Part shown: positions 34,903 through 45,232 of the stretch, piece after piece
Layout: the number at the start of each line of letters is the position of its first letter
Numbering within the stretch: the stretch's first letter is position 1
DNA from: Bacteroidetes bacterium UBA2475
GTDB lineage: Bacteria; Bacteroidota; Bacteroidia; B-17B0; Aurantibacillaceae
NCBI GenBank assembly: GCA_002342065.1
Contig: DDPF01000012.1
Coordinates: forward strand, 824,890 to 888,889
Direction: 5' to 3'
Length of the DNA: 64,000 nucleotides
Program-made: the position numbers and the translations under genes
Notes under the pieces: generated by a model
Seen by the model: the letters and a program-made list of their open reading frames with translations, nothing else
What the model was told of the DNA's origin: nothing
Databases searched by the model: none

Positions 34903-37900
34903 TTGTTTACGCTATTAAAATAGTTATTTACTTTTTCCTTGTAATAGGGCGTTAAACTAGGGGGAACGGTATTTAACAACTCCATTTCTTTTTCTTTTAG
35001 TCTTTTATACTCTAAAAATTGATTAGGGTTGCTTAAAATTTGATTTTTTGCTTCATTACTTTTCCTCTGCTCATCCTGCTCTCTTTCGCGCTCTGCTTTC
35101 TCACTTTCGAGCAATTTGCTAAGGATATCCTGCTGGCGTTTCATGGTTTCGTTCGTAAGATGCTTATTTACAAGGTCTTTTTCGGTTTGTTCCATCATAT
35201 CTGCTATCTCGCCCCCCGGATTTTTGCCCTTATTCTTTAATTTATCCATCATTTGCTGCATTTGTCTTCTTAAAGCTTCCTGTTGCGCAGCCATTTTAGC
35301 CAATTGTTCGCTATTACCGGGCATCATCATGCCGCTATTACCATTTTGGCCCTGCCCCGGCTTCTGACCTTTTTTATCTCCCGGCTTTTCTCCAGGCTTC
35401 TGGCCTTTTTCCATCGCTTCCTTCATTGCCTTCATTTGCTCGTTCAATTGCTCCTGCAATTTTTTCATGCTTTGCATACTTGGCTTATCTGAAGGTTTTG
35501 CTCCCTGACCCGAACCCGGTTTTTTACATTTACCGCTACCGCCTTTTTGTTGTTGCTTCGCCTTCATTTGCTTTTGCATTTGCTCCAACGATTCATTTAA
35601 CAAAAGGGCCAAATTATTTACCGAGGTCATAGTGGTTTGCATACGCATAGTTCCTTCGCCGGTATTTCTATCGGCAAGGGCCTGCACAGTTTTATTCATA
35701 TTAAGATTGATGGCACTAATTTCGCGGTTAACTATTGCACTTATTTGTGGCGCACGTTTGCTTAATGCCAATAAACTATCTTCAATGATCTTGCTATCAT
35801 CCTTTAATTTATTTTGTTGTTTTGGAATAGCAACATATTGCGGATTATCTATACGTGTTTTTGGTAATTGTTTAATTAATTCTTCCTGCGCAAACGATAA
35901 GTTAACGAGGTTTTCTAAAATTTGACGAAGCGCTTCAGCATTTTCAGACTCTTGTTTTTCTTCACTTTCCATCATTGCACTTTCCATCTCCTCTTTCATC
36001 TCCTCCATTTTTTCGCTCGCTTTTTTCTGAGACTTGCCCGCATCTTTTTTACTGTTCTTGCTTAATTGCTCAGAACTATTCTTCATTTCTTTACTTATCT
36101 CGTTTTGTTTTTCTTCGGTTTTAGGCAAAGCATTTGGTTGCTCGAGCTCTTTATTTTTTTGCTCTAATTCTTTCAGATCTTTTTTAAGCTCTTCAAATTG
36201 TTTGGCAATATCATCCTGCTTTTTCTCTAATTCTTTCGGATCAATTTTTTTATCATCTTTATTTTTATCGCTGTTCTTGTCTTGGCTCTTGTCGTTTTTG
36301 TCTTGATTCTTGTTGTCTTGATTCTTATCGTCCTTTTTATTCTCTGTTTCTTTGTTTAGCTCATCTTCTTTCTTTTTAAGTTCATCCAGTTTGTCAATAA
36401 CATCCTGCATTTTTTTCTCAACTTCAAGCTGTTTAAAGGCTTCCAGATTACGGTCCAATTCTTTTTCAATATCTTTATTAGAGAGTTTCATTTCCTCTAA
36501 TTTTTGCTGCACTTCATTTTTATCCAACTTCTCTAACATCTTATTTAGTTCGTCAAATAATTTTTTCATTTCGGGCGTCATCACGTTTTCAAACAATTGT
36601 TCTAATTGTTTTTGTTTTTCCATGATGGATTCATCCGTTTTTGAGAACTCGTTCTGTTGTTGATTATTTTGTTGGTTCTCTTGTTTTAATTCTTCAATTT
36701 TATTTTGAAGTTCCTGTTGTTTCTTCAAAACATCTTCCAGTTTCTTTTTCTCTTCGTAACCTAATTGTTTTTTATCATTTATTTTTTTAGAAAGTTCGTT
36801 CACTTCTTTTTGAAGCTGCTGTGCTTTTTTAATACTCTCTTCAAGATCTTTTTTTATCTCTGTATTATTCTTTTCAGTATTCTCGTTTATCTCATCCTTG
36901 GTTGGCGCTTTAAAAACCATTAACTGCGTTTTAGCAGATTTGGCGCCATTTACACCGTCATTATCAAATACCTCAAAAAAGTATTCAATTTTATCGCCGG
37001 GCTGTAAATTGAATTGCGCTGCATCTAAAAAATAGAAATAAGGCTGGGCAACTTGTCCTTTAGTTAAGTTAATTGGATAACTCCCATTTGTTTCGGTAGC
37101 TTTTCCCGCAGTATCTGTTCCTGATTTTTTATAATGAAAAGTTAAGCGGTTAAAACCATAATCGTCTTTTATTTGTCCGCTAAAATATATGTTCTTAGGA
37201 TTTAATGAATCCAGTTTTTCGTTCACATCAATTGTTGGATATTGATCGGGCACCACATTAACGCTATAATTAACCGAATCGGAGGCGTTTAGTACAAATT
37301 GATTAATAGCTTTAATGGTGTAACTATTACTCTGAATAAATTTGCGAGAGAACTGGAATTGATTAGCATTATTTTTTTGTGGCGAAGCTAAACTATCGCT
37401 AAACCTTATCTGCAGCTTATCTGTATTTTTTGTATTAAAAACCCAGTTAACTTTTGTGCCTTGTGGAATTTGAAGATCGCCAGTATTGGCAATATTCTCG
37501 TTTGGTTTATTTAAATAGGCCGGGTAAATTAACTGCAGGTTAAATTGCATTAAAGTTGGTTTTGGTAAAACCTTTAGTTCATATTCTTTAGAAGTAAAAC
37601 CGGCCGCGTCTAATTGGAAAGTAGTGTTCGACTGAAGATTTGAAAAAGTATATTTAAAAGAAGTGTTATTTTGTTTCTCGAGTTTATACTCGATGCCATT
37701 GATATTTATAAAAACTTCGTTGGGTAATTGCTCGCCCGAAACTTTTACTTCAAGATCGTAATCCTGCGTTTGTAAGGCCTGAAGGTTTTTATTTAGAATA
37801 TTAAACTGAAAAGGCATTTCTTTTTCATAATAGGTTTGATAGTGAACCAAACGCTGCGTGCTCTTTGAAATTATTTGCGGCCAGATGATACAAACGCCAG

Positions 37901-38402
37901 AAGTTATAATTAAAAGAGGTAATACGTATTTTAAATACTTTTTGTTTTCGTTAATGTCAACTGCGGTTGTAAAAGGAACAGGTTTAAGCTCGTTTATCTT
38001 TTGATTGATACCCGCCAATAGCAATTCGTCTGAGCCCGATAAAAGTTTATTGTTTTGCAATTGCAGAACATTTAATAATTTATCCTGCACATTGGTAAAA
38101 TGGTTACCAATAATACCTGCTGCCTGGTCGTAAGAAATAACGTTGCCAATTTTATTTAACTTAAGTAAAGGCGTAGCAATATATTTTGCCAATACAAAAA
38201 GTGTGGATGATAAAAAACCAAAAAACAATACACCACGAACAAGGGTATTGAACTCACCAAAATATTCTAAAAAAATTACCGATAAAAATGCGGTGAGTAA
38301 AATACCGCTTGAATATAAAGTGCCTTTAATTAGTTGGTTTTTATAGTAACGACGGATAAATTCGTCTAGTTTTTGAATAAGTATGTTCTCCGAGTTCTGC
38401 AT
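34899..38402 (-). CDS. DUF4175-like large membrane/coiled-coil protein
   Basis: 1167 residues. The N-terminus has two adjacent TM helices (about 28-75: GTLYSSGILLTAFLSVIFLE, VRGVLFFGFLSSTLFVLAKY) and a third at about 153-172, typical of DUF4175 proteins. An Ig-like extracytoplasmic region follows (about 190-510), then a very long Lys/Glu/Gln coiled coil (about 515-840). A Gln/Met-rich segment with a Gly-Pro-Lys stretch (about 960-1035, KPGEKPGDKKGQKPGQ) comes next, and then a charged C-terminus. The role is unknown; the architecture suggests an envelope-spanning scaffold. It overlaps the RsbW-like gene by 4 nt. Confidence 0.82.
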   Translation of the reverse strand: MQNSENILIQKLDEFIRRYYKNQLIKGTLYSSGILLTAFLSVIFLEYFGEFNTLVRGVLFFGFLSSTLFVLAKYIATPLLKLNKIGNVISYDQAAGIIGNHFTNVQDKLLNVLQLQNNKLLSGSDELLLAGINQKINELKPVPFTTAVDINENKKYLKYVLPLLIITSGVCIIWPQIISKSTQRLVHYQTYYEKEMPFQFNILNKNLQALQTQDYDLEVKVSGEQLPNEVFININGIEYKLEKQNNTSFKYTFSNLQSNTTFQLDAAGFTSKEYELKVLPKPTLMQFNLQLIYPAYLNKPNENIANTGDLQIPQGTKVNWVFNTKNTDKLQIRFSDSLASPQKNNANQFQFSRKFIQSNSYTIKAINQFVLNASDSVNYSVNVVPDQYPTIDVNEKLDSLNPKNIYFSGQIKDDYGFNRLTFHYKKSGTDTAGKATETNGSYPINLTKGQVAQPYFYFLDAAQFNLQPGDKIEYFFEVFDNDGVNGAKSAKTQLMVFKAPTKDEINENTEKNNTEIKKDLEESIKKAQQLQKEVNELSKKINDKKQLGYEEKKKLEDVLKKQQELQNKIEELKQENQQNNQQQNEFSKTDESIMEKQKQLEQLFENVMTPEMKKLFDELNKMLEKLDKNEVQQKLEEMKLSNKDIEKELDRNLEAFKQLEVEKKMQDVIDKLDELKKKEDELNKETENKKDDKNQDNKNQDKNDKSQDKNSDKNKDDKKIDPKELEKKQDDIAKQFEELKKDLKELEQKNKELEQPNALPKTEEKQNEISKEMKNSSEQLSKNSKKDAGKSQKKASEKMEEMKEEMESAMMESEEKQESENAEALRQILENLVNLSFAQEELIKQLPKTRIDNPQYVAIPKQQNKLKDDSKIIEDSLLALSKRAPQISAIVNREISAINLNMNKTVQALADRNTGEGTMRMQTTMTSVNNLALLLNESLEQMQKQMKAKQQQKGGSGKCKKPGSGQGAKPSDKPSMQSMKKLQEQLNEQMKAMKEAMEKGQKPGEKPGDKKGQKPGQGQNGNSGMMMPGNSEQLAKMAAQQEALRRQMQQMMDKLKNKGKNPGGEIADMMEQTEKDLVNKHLTNETMKRQQDILSKLLESEKAEREREQDEQRKSNEAKNQILSNPNQFLEYKRLKEKEMELLNTVPPSLTPYYKEKVNNYFNSVNK

Positions 38403-38540
38403 TTATATTGAGATGCTTTTTTTAGCTATTTCCATAAAATTTATGTAATAACAATAAACCACCTAATGTGTTACACAAATATAGCAAAGTAGAGGGTTTT
38501 TAAAAGGTTAAAATTGTTAAAGAAGGTCAATGCCAAAGGC

Positions 38541-40277
38541 CTATTCCCTGACCACTTTTTTAACAACTGTTCCCAATTCAGTTTTGAGGTATAAGAAGTA
38601 GATTCCCGCTTTTAGATCGGTGGTTTTGAAGTTCAAATAACCTTTGCAGCTTTTATCAACCTGACTTTTAATTAGTTTGCCATCAATAGAATACAACGTA
38701 CTTTCTATTTTTTCAAAAGTTAATGCGTGTAGATCGATCTGTAAATTATTTAAAAACGGATTGGGATATACAGATATATCACTATCAGTTAACTTATTTT
38801 CTTTTAAGCCTACAACAAACGAAACTGTTTTAATTGAGTCGGCAAAGCTCTCCAAACAGTCATTCATTACTGTGGTTACAATATAATTTCCTGTTGAACC
38901 ATTTGCAACAGGAGTAAAAAAACCATCATCGTAAGTGGTATCATTTGGATTATTAAAGTTTATTAAAGTAAAACCTGCATACGGAGGGACACCGGTTTCG
39001 CAAGCTGAATGCGACCATGAATTTGCACCGATCTTACGATACACATTATATCCTTTTATATTGCCGCAACCGTTTATTTTTTTCCAGGTTAAAATAATAT
39101 GGTTTGTTGGGTTACTTACATTTACGATCACCGGTGCCGGTGGTACTACTTTTAAATTAAATTGGTTGTATGTTTTTTGTCGTGGTGTATTTACTTGTTC
39201 TGCATAATAAACTATTTGATGCGAATTGTTTTGCACGTGACCACAGTTTGTATTCCAAACCACAGAGCTATTAAAAGTATTAATACCTGTTGTTGGACTT
39301 AGTGTTGCCAATGGCAAATTACTTGCGTTTGCTGATGAACCTATCAATGTCAAATTAGTTTGGTTAGAATTAGTTACAGTAAAAGTTTTATTAAAAACGG
39401 TTCCGGCAACTACACATGTATCTACAATTGAAGATAAAGACATAAACATTGAAGTTCCATTATTTACTACCGCTTGCATATCGCGCATAACAGAGCCGAT
39501 AAATTGATATGAGCCACTACAATTTATTTTACGCCATTCTTTAACAACAATAGCAAAATTATATTCTCCTTGTGCTTGCGGTATACACCAGGTAAGCAAG
39601 CCGGTTGTTGGATTTATGCTAAATGAACCACCGGGACCAACTTGAGGATAAGTATAACCGGGTATAGCTTGATTTGAACCACTCATGCAAGGTGTTAAAT
39701 GGTACGACAAACTATCACCATCTTCATCATATGCTCCGGGATTATGGTAATAACAGTAATTAAAACGTCCTTTATCTACCGGTAAATTTGACAATAGCGG
39801 AGAAGCGTTTAAAGGAATAGAGGGACTTATAACAATAACAGCTTCAATATAAAAAGGCTGGTTAATTGAGTTAGGGATATTTAAAATTCCACCATTCCTG
39901 TTTACATCTAGCGAACTAACAATAAATGTTCCGGGAACGCCATATGTATGTATTATACTGTAAACATTTTTCTTTACGACATAACCCGGCTCATTTATAA
40001 TTATTTCGCCACAATTATTTGAGGCACAACCACAACCTAAACCAGTGCCACCGTTGATTCTTAAAGCAACAGCTTTTTGTCCGTCACCAAAACGTACCGT
40101 GTCTTGGCACCTGTCAGCAACACCTGGTCCATTATCTGTGTAACGTATTACAGTAATTGAATATGTATAAGAAGTGTATGGTGGTATACGTTTGTATAAA
40201 ATTTCGGCGGAGCGATTATGAGTTGCAAAAATTGCTATCGAACAAAAAAATTGTAATAATAATATTATCTTTTTCAT
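38541..40277 (-). CDS. T9SS-secreted protein with type A sorting domain
   Basis: 578 residues. Signal peptide ending FATH, then an N-terminal region with the pattern HNRSAEILYKRI, ITVIRYTDNG and DTVRFGDGQ common to a group of Bacteroidota adhesin-like proteins. It also has a cysteine cluster GLGCGCASNNCGEI. Residues about 165-245 (YDEDGDSLSYHLTPC, INPTTGLLTWCIPQAQGEY) are cadherin-like. A fibronectin type III-like domain follows (ILTWKKINGCGNIKGYNVYR), then a type A T9SS sorting domain (ISVYPNPFLNNLQIDL, TTDLKAGIYFLYLKTE). Surface-exposed; ligand unknown. Confidence 0.82.
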   Translation of the reverse strand: MKKIILLLQFFCSIAIFATHNRSAEILYKRIPPYTSYTYSITVIRYTDNGPGVADRCQDTVRFGDGQKAVALRINGGTGLGCGCASNNCGEIIINEPGYVVKKNVYSIIHTYGVPGTFIVSSLDVNRNGGILNIPNSINQPFYIEAVIVISPSIPLNASPLLSNLPVDKGRFNYCYYHNPGAYDEDGDSLSYHLTPCMSGSNQAIPGYTYPQVGPGGSFSINPTTGLLTWCIPQAQGEYNFAIVVKEWRKINCSGSYQFIGSVMRDMQAVVNNGTSMFMSLSSIVDTCVVAGTVFNKTFTVTNSNQTNLTLIGSSANASNLPLATLSPTTGINTFNSSVVWNTNCGHVQNNSHQIVYYAEQVNTPRQKTYNQFNLKVVPPAPVIVNVSNPTNHIILTWKKINGCGNIKGYNVYRKIGANSWSHSACETGVPPYAGFTLINFNNPNDTTYDDGFFTPVANGSTGNYIVTTVMNDCLESFADSIKTVSFVVGLKENKLTDSDISVYPNPFLNNLQIDLHALTFEKIESTLYSIDGKLIKSQVDKSCKGYLNFKTTDLKAGIYFLYLKTELGTVVKKVVRE

Positions 40278-40337
40278 AAAATGAAGATAAGCTTTTTAAT
40301 TCGTAAAGCGGCATGAAGGATGTTAAAATCAGAATTT

Positions 40338-41765
40338 CTATTTACTGTTATCAAAGGTCCATTGGGCATCTTCTTTAACCTGTTGCTCAACAGTAATGTT
40401 CTTCTCTTCGGCCTTTTTCCGGATCGTTTTCATCCAGCCAGCATCAGCATTTATTCTTTCAATAATTTGTTCAACAGTCTCTTTTGGATTGATTATTTCG
40501 GTAGCTAAAATATACTCTGCGTCCAACTTAAGCTGCGCATCCAATGTTAAATTGTTTTCAGCTGCTTTATCAGTTAAACTTTGCAACCAGCTTTGATTCT
40601 TTTTTATATCGGTAACTATTTCAGTTAACCGTTTACTATTATCTTTACAATATAATTTGTAGGCATCGTCAGTAAAACCATATGGAAACATATAATAAGT
40701 AGCTTCAGTAGCAATTAATAACACTACATCTCTTTGAGCTAAAGCCGCACTTAAATTTAATGATTTTATCTCTTTACGTTTTTCGTTGCGGATCAATTGT
40801 GTTTTGTTATAGAACCAGTATTCATCTTCTCTGAAAAAATGAATTGGCAGATCATCACCCACCTGGCACCACCAATAACTATCACCAACCACCAACACAT
40901 CGGGTTTTACTTTTTTATCATTGGTTTTGTATTTATAAATAGGGTATGGATTAGGATCAGTTTCTAAAGGGATCATTAAATTCATTAAAACCCCAATATC
41001 AAAATCATTTCCTTTTAATTTGGTGTTATAATTCACAATAGAATAATCAAAATCAGGTATATCAATATTCCGCTTTTTCTCAATGTATCTTAAAATTGTA
41101 TCAATACCCACACACATGCCATAATGATTCCAATGCGTGCCGTATTTTGGATACACCTTGTGCTTAAATTTATTTTTATTCTCAAAGAACCATTTATTCA
41201 GATCAATAAAATTAATTCCCTTTTGCGCAAATGCATTCGCGAAGGATCTATAATTGGTGCTGTCTTTTTTCTTGTCAATATATCTGTCAGGGATAAGCTC
41301 AGGATAAAACGAGGCTTTGCCGGGAGCAAACACCACTATCAGATCTTTTCCTCTTGTTTTTAAAGAATCCTGCACCGATTTTATTTTAGTGGTCTGTTCA
41401 TTAATTTTTGATAAGCCCAGGAAATTTTTTCCGATGTGATCATCAATATATGATTCAATAAATAGTTCGTCATTCTTACCTATAACCACACCGGGAGCTT
41501 TTGTGGTTTTAAATACATCAAACTGCACCTGATTATAAAAACGAATTAACCATGGCCTGAAACCAAAATTATCGTTTAAATACTTCGTATAATTTTCCTG
41601 CCAGTTAATGCTCCAATAATTCCCTTTATTAAATTCCGGTTTTTGTGCAATGGTAAGTCCCTCCAACGGTTGCTCTTCAAAAAAACCAAAATTAGATTGC
41701 AGTACAGGCAGTAATAACGCTATGGCTATTATAAAACCTAAAATATATTTAAATACTGCCTGCAT
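40338..41765 (-). CDS. AlgJ/AlgX-like SGNH acetyltransferase subunit
   Basis: 475 residues with an N-terminal signal anchor (YILGFIIAIALLLPVLQS). The SGNH-like triad is visible: YGTHWNHYG (about 209-216) supplies Asp/His-block residues and VLVVGDSYWW (about 292-300) the serine. IVVFAPGKASFYPELIPDRY is typical of AlgJ/AlgX/DltD-like proteins. These take acetyl groups passed through AlgI and acetylate extracytoplasmic polysaccharide. The C-terminal 100 residues form an extra repeat region (KSWLQSLTDKAAENNLTLDA and a second LQ/MKTIRKKAEEKNITVEQQ-like unit) that also appears near the start of the GH16-like partner. The ATG overlaps the AlgI stop (TAATG). Confidence 0.88.
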   Translation of the reverse strand: MQAVFKYILGFIIAIALLLPVLQSNFGFFEEQPLEGLTIAQKPEFNKGNYWSINWQENYTKYLNDNFGFRPWLIRFYNQVQFDVFKTTKAPGVVIGKNDELFIESYIDDHIGKNFLGLSKINEQTTKIKSVQDSLKTRGKDLIVVFAPGKASFYPELIPDRYIDKKKDSTNYRSFANAFAQKGINFIDLNKWFFENKNKFKHKVYPKYGTHWNHYGMCVGIDTILRYIEKKRNIDIPDFDYSIVNYNTKLKGNDFDIGVLMNLMIPLETDPNPYPIYKYKTNDKKVKPDVLVVGDSYWWCQVGDDLPIHFFREDEYWFYNKTQLIRNEKRKEIKSLNLSAALAQRDVVLLIATEATYYMFPYGFTDDAYKLYCKDNSKRLTEIVTDIKKNQSWLQSLTDKAAENNLTLDAQLKLDAEYILATEIINPKETVEQIIERINADAGWMKTIRKKAEEKNITVEQQVKEDAQWTFDNSK

Positions 41766-43192
41766 TAAAATCTAAAATAAATAAATGGGTTAAAGGTGCT
41801 TGAAGAAATTGAGGCTACACAATAATAAAACAAAGTAATGCTGCAAAGTGTTGCTACAGCGTAGCCAAATTGCGAATAGTTAGAAAAATAAATACGATCC
41901 TGTAATTTTTTTCCAAAAGAACTTAATGTTATGAAAGAGAATATACTTGCCAGTATAAAATAAAAGATCAGCTCGCCGTTAATATAAATATAATTAGAGC
42001 TAAAGTTAAACGAAAGCAATTTCTTCACAAATAAAGCCGCGCCTTTAAAACTTTCGGCCCTAAAAAATACCCAGCCAACTGCCACTAATAAAAATGTAAT
42101 AATTAGTGGAATGAATTTTGGAAGTTTAGCATACACTTTTAATAAAAATAAACGTTCAGCAACTAATAATATACCATGGTAAATGCCCCAAAAAATAAAG
42201 GTCCAGGCTGCACCATGCCAAAAACCTGATATTACGAACACCAGCCATAAATTGAAAAATAATTTCATTTTAGAATTTACCTGGTTGCCTCCTAAAGGAA
42301 TGTAAAGATAATTTTTCATCCATGCGCCTAATGTTATATGCCATCTGCGCCAAAATTCGGTCATGCTTAAAGATGTGTACGGGTTATTAAAGTTCTCTGG
42401 AAATTTAAAGCCCAGCATTTTTCCCATACCAATAGCCATGTCGCTATAGCCGCTAAAGTCAAAATAAATTTGAAACGTATAGGCCAGCATTCCCAGCCAG
42501 GCCATTGGTGTATTTATTTCCGAAATTTCCGCATAAAATATCTGATCAGCAAAAGCAGCCATGGTATTGGCAATTAATACTTTTTTACTTAAGCCAATAA
42601 TAAAACGATAAAAACCTGTTAATACACCGTCAATAGTTTCTTTTCCTATACGCCCTTGTATTTGGTCTGACAGTTCGTGGTAACGAATAATTGGTCCGGC
42701 AATTAATTTTGGGAATAAAATAATATAGAGTTGGTAATCCCAGAAATTATTAAGTGGCTTGTGCACACGCCTGTATACATCAACAACGTAAGTCAAACTC
42801 TCAAACGTATAAAACGAAATACCGATCGGTAAAATAATATTGGTCCATTGTATTGGCTCTGAATTAACAATACCTAAAACCGAATTGACATTATCAATAA
42901 AAAAGTTACAGTATTTAAAGTAGAACAACATGCCCAAATTTAAACTTAACGAAAGCACTAAAAACACTTTTCTTTTTTTCTCTGAACTGGAGTTGTGCAT
43001 CGTATTCACTAAAAAGAAATCGATACAGGTTGTTAGAAGAATGGCGAAAATAAATTTTGGCGCGCCCCACATGTAAAACAAAATACTTACAATTAAAAGA
43101 AAAGCATTCTTTACTTTATTGTGTAGTAAAAAATAAAGTATAAATACAATAGGAAAAAAATAAAGTAAAAATATGATGCTACTAAATACCAT
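41765..43192 (-). CDS. algI: MBOAT-family O-acyltransferase (AlgI)
   Basis: 475 residues with about 11 TM helices. MBOAT signatures: FWRRWHITLGAWMKNYLYIP (H about 285), SGFWHGAAWTFIFWGIYHG with the catalytic histidine (about H326), and PKLIAGPIIRYHEL. AlgI moves acetyl from a cytosolic donor across the inner membrane to a periplasmic acetyltransferase such as AlgJ. Both neighbours overlap it by one base (TAATG at 41763-41767 and 43190-43194), so the three proteins are probably made together. Confidence 0.95.
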   Translation of the reverse strand: MVFSSIIFLLYFFPIVFILYFLLHNKVKNAFLLIVSILFYMWGAPKFIFAILLTTCIDFFLVNTMHNSSSEKKRKVFLVLSLSLNLGMLFYFKYCNFFIDNVNSVLGIVNSEPIQWTNIILPIGISFYTFESLTYVVDVYRRVHKPLNNFWDYQLYIILFPKLIAGPIIRYHELSDQIQGRIGKETIDGVLTGFYRFIIGLSKKVLIANTMAAFADQIFYAEISEINTPMAWLGMLAYTFQIYFDFSGYSDMAIGMGKMLGFKFPENFNNPYTSLSMTEFWRRWHITLGAWMKNYLYIPLGGNQVNSKMKLFFNLWLVFVISGFWHGAAWTFIFWGIYHGILLVAERLFLLKVYAKLPKFIPLIITFLLVAVGWVFFRAESFKGAALFVKKLLSFNFSSNYIYINGELIFYFILASIFSFITLSSFGKKLQDRIYFSNYSQFGYAVATLCSITLFYYCVASISSSTFNPFIYFRF

Positions 43193-45216
43193 TAACGAAT
43201 CTCTACCTCCAGTAATTTACCTATTAGATCGTTCTTAGGAAAGGGTGTATAATTTTGCATAAAGGGTGCCGTAGGCCACCACTCCTGATAATGAAACTCT
43301 TGTGACATCACCATTAGCATTTGATTATTGGGTATGGTGGTCATAGTATTATCCATACGACAGATCTCTTTTAAATTATTTTTATCTTTTCCGATACGCC
43401 ATATAATGCGTTGTGGTTGCCAGTCAATTTCAAAATAATAAAAATCGTCATTAAAAACCTCTGCATGTGGCGCAGCAACTTTTGAAGTAACCAGTTTATT
43501 AAAATAATTCCACCTACAAAATTCTATCTCTTTTCCTTCTACCATTATTTTTTTTGCACCTATTACATAATTTTTAGGTTGCTGGCATCCCATATCCCAG
43601 TTAGTACAACAAATGGTAAGATCATTGTTATTTGCCGCATCTTCTTTTGGATAATTATCGCCGGTATTATAAGCAGATTGGGTCCAGTATTTAGATTCCT
43701 TTAAGATCTCAAAATCTATTTCAGAATAAGTTACCTGTGGCCTTGCCTCTTTTACCGATCCCTCGGTGTCGGGGAATTGTTTTGGAATGTAACCATAATC
43801 GGAGTTACAAATACGGCGCATATTCCATTTTGCATCCGATTGAAAGATAAGCCAAAAGGCTGTTGTCAAACCATTCCACACGTTATCCTGAGAGATTATT
43901 TTTGGGAACTTAATTTTAGCACACCATTTGCCGTAGGTAAAACCAATTCGCGAAATAACGCCAACATGTTCTTTTTTAAATTCGTTTGGTTTATTGCCGG
44001 GATTAAAAATTGTGATTGCTTTTGCAACGCTATCTGAGACAGTCGTTTTACAGGGACAATCTGTTGCGTTGCTATAGGTGTGAACAAAATTTTTGCTTTG
44101 GCCATAAGAACTAATAAGATCTTTGTATTGCTCACGGGTAAAATTTTCTGCTATCACATCCCTTATCTCTTTAACATTTACAAACTCAATTGTTTTATTG
44201 ATGTGATGAAAGTATTGTGAGAAATGCGCTTTATGGCGCAGTGTTTCGGATGCGTTACAATTTGAATTAATTTCGCTAGTATTAAATTTTGAGCTGTTGA
44301 TCTTTAATTTATCTACAAATAAACCTGAGCCAAGATCAAGGCTAGCATTTACTGCCAGTTGTTCTTTAGCAAGCATTACTTTTGTACCCTCTAAATTTTT
44401 TCCTTCATTCACCAAAAAATAAGTAAAAGGATTTACAAATTTTCCGTCAGGGGTTTTCTTTCCAACATTTTTAACTTCATCCGGAATTATAGATAGCCCT
44501 ACCCCATTACACACTACTAACAAAAATTTGTAGTTACCCATTCGCGGATTACGTTTGTAACGGTTATTATAGACAGAATCTGTTTGAAAACTATTTTCGA
44601 TTGACCATAATGCTTCTAAATAAGATTGTTCTTGCATGCTGATCTTATTGGCAACGGCTTTTTGTTTTACACTTTCAACCCAATCAGCTTCTGAGTTAAT
44701 TTTGGCGTAAAATTTGGTCAACAAACTATCACTTATAAATGTTCTTTCAGGATCAGCCCCATAGTATAATTGTTCATCGCGTGGATTACCAATTATTTTA
44801 AAACTATCTTTAACTGCTAATTCTTTTTCAATCACCGGAGTAGATTTGTATTCCATTTCTGCTAATTCCCAACTGCCATAAAAATTTTCTGCATCCAGCG
44901 AATCGCCATTTTGCCATTTATAGGATTCGTTCTGGTAATATAACTTGTAAAAGAACTGTTGTGGCTTGCCCGTATTTTTTATTGAGAACTCAAAAGAAAA
45001 TTTTCCGTTTGGAAGTTGTTTTACTGTTGGAATTTCGACGCCGTAAAGAACCGAATTATTAAGATCAGCAGAAATTAAGTAAGTGGAATCGTTCTTTTTG
45101 ACATTATAATTGGTTAATGGTTTAAAGCTGGTAACGTCAAAATCCGCTCGCTTGCAACCCACCAATAAACTAACAATAAAAAGAAAAACACTATATACTT
45201 TTAAAGAAAAACGCAT
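43192..45216 (-). CDS. GH16-like glycosidase lipoprotein in the AlgI/AlgJ cluster
   Basis: 674 residues. The signal peptide ends in a lipobox (IVSLLVGCKR). The C-terminal about 280 residues have a GH16 laminarinase-type fold: SEIDFEIL contains the catalytic ExDxxE motif (about 498-503), with FTYGKWCAKIKFP before it and FYYFEIDWQPQRIIWRIG after it. The N-terminal about 300 residues include AKINSEADWVESVKQKAVAN and AYLEALWSIENSF, a repeat also present in the AlgJ-like protein, plus a cysteine-rich segment (NATDCPCKTT). GH16 enzymes cleave or transglycosylate beta-glucans and galactans. A beta-glycan processed and O-acetylated at the cell surface is the likely substrate (inference). Confidence 0.82.
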   Translation of the reverse strand: MRFSLKVYSVFLFIVSLLVGCKRADFDVTSFKPLTNYNVKKNDSTYLISADLNNSVLYGVEIPTVKQLPNGKFSFEFSIKNTGKPQQFFYKLYYQNESYKWQNGDSLDAENFYGSWELAEMEYKSTPVIEKELAVKDSFKIIGNPRDEQLYYGADPERTFISDSLLTKFYAKINSEADWVESVKQKAVANKISMQEQSYLEALWSIENSFQTDSVYNNRYKRNPRMGNYKFLLVVCNGVGLSIIPDEVKNVGKKTPDGKFVNPFTYFLVNEGKNLEGTKVMLAKEQLAVNASLDLGSGLFVDKLKINSSKFNTSEINSNCNASETLRHKAHFSQYFHHINKTIEFVNVKEIRDVIAENFTREQYKDLISSYGQSKNFVHTYSNATDCPCKTTVSDSVAKAITIFNPGNKPNEFKKEHVGVISRIGFTYGKWCAKIKFPKIISQDNVWNGLTTAFWLIFQSDAKWNMRRICNSDYGYIPKQFPDTEGSVKEARPQVTYSEIDFEILKESKYWTQSAYNTGDNYPKEDAANNNDLTICCTNWDMGCQQPKNYVIGAKKIMVEGKEIEFCRWNYFNKLVTSKVAAPHAEVFNDDFYYFEIDWQPQRIIWRIGKDKNNLKEICRMDNTMTTIPNNQMLMVMSQEFHYQEWWPTAPFMQNYTPFPKNDLIGKLLEVEIR

Positions 45217-45232
45217 TGTGAATTTTGAAAAT

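Noticed and set aside
36034..36663. Plus-strand Ser/Phe/Leu-rich open frames opposite the DUF4175-like coiled coil
   Set aside because: They are the antisense reading of Lys/Glu/Gln codons and have no signal or family features.
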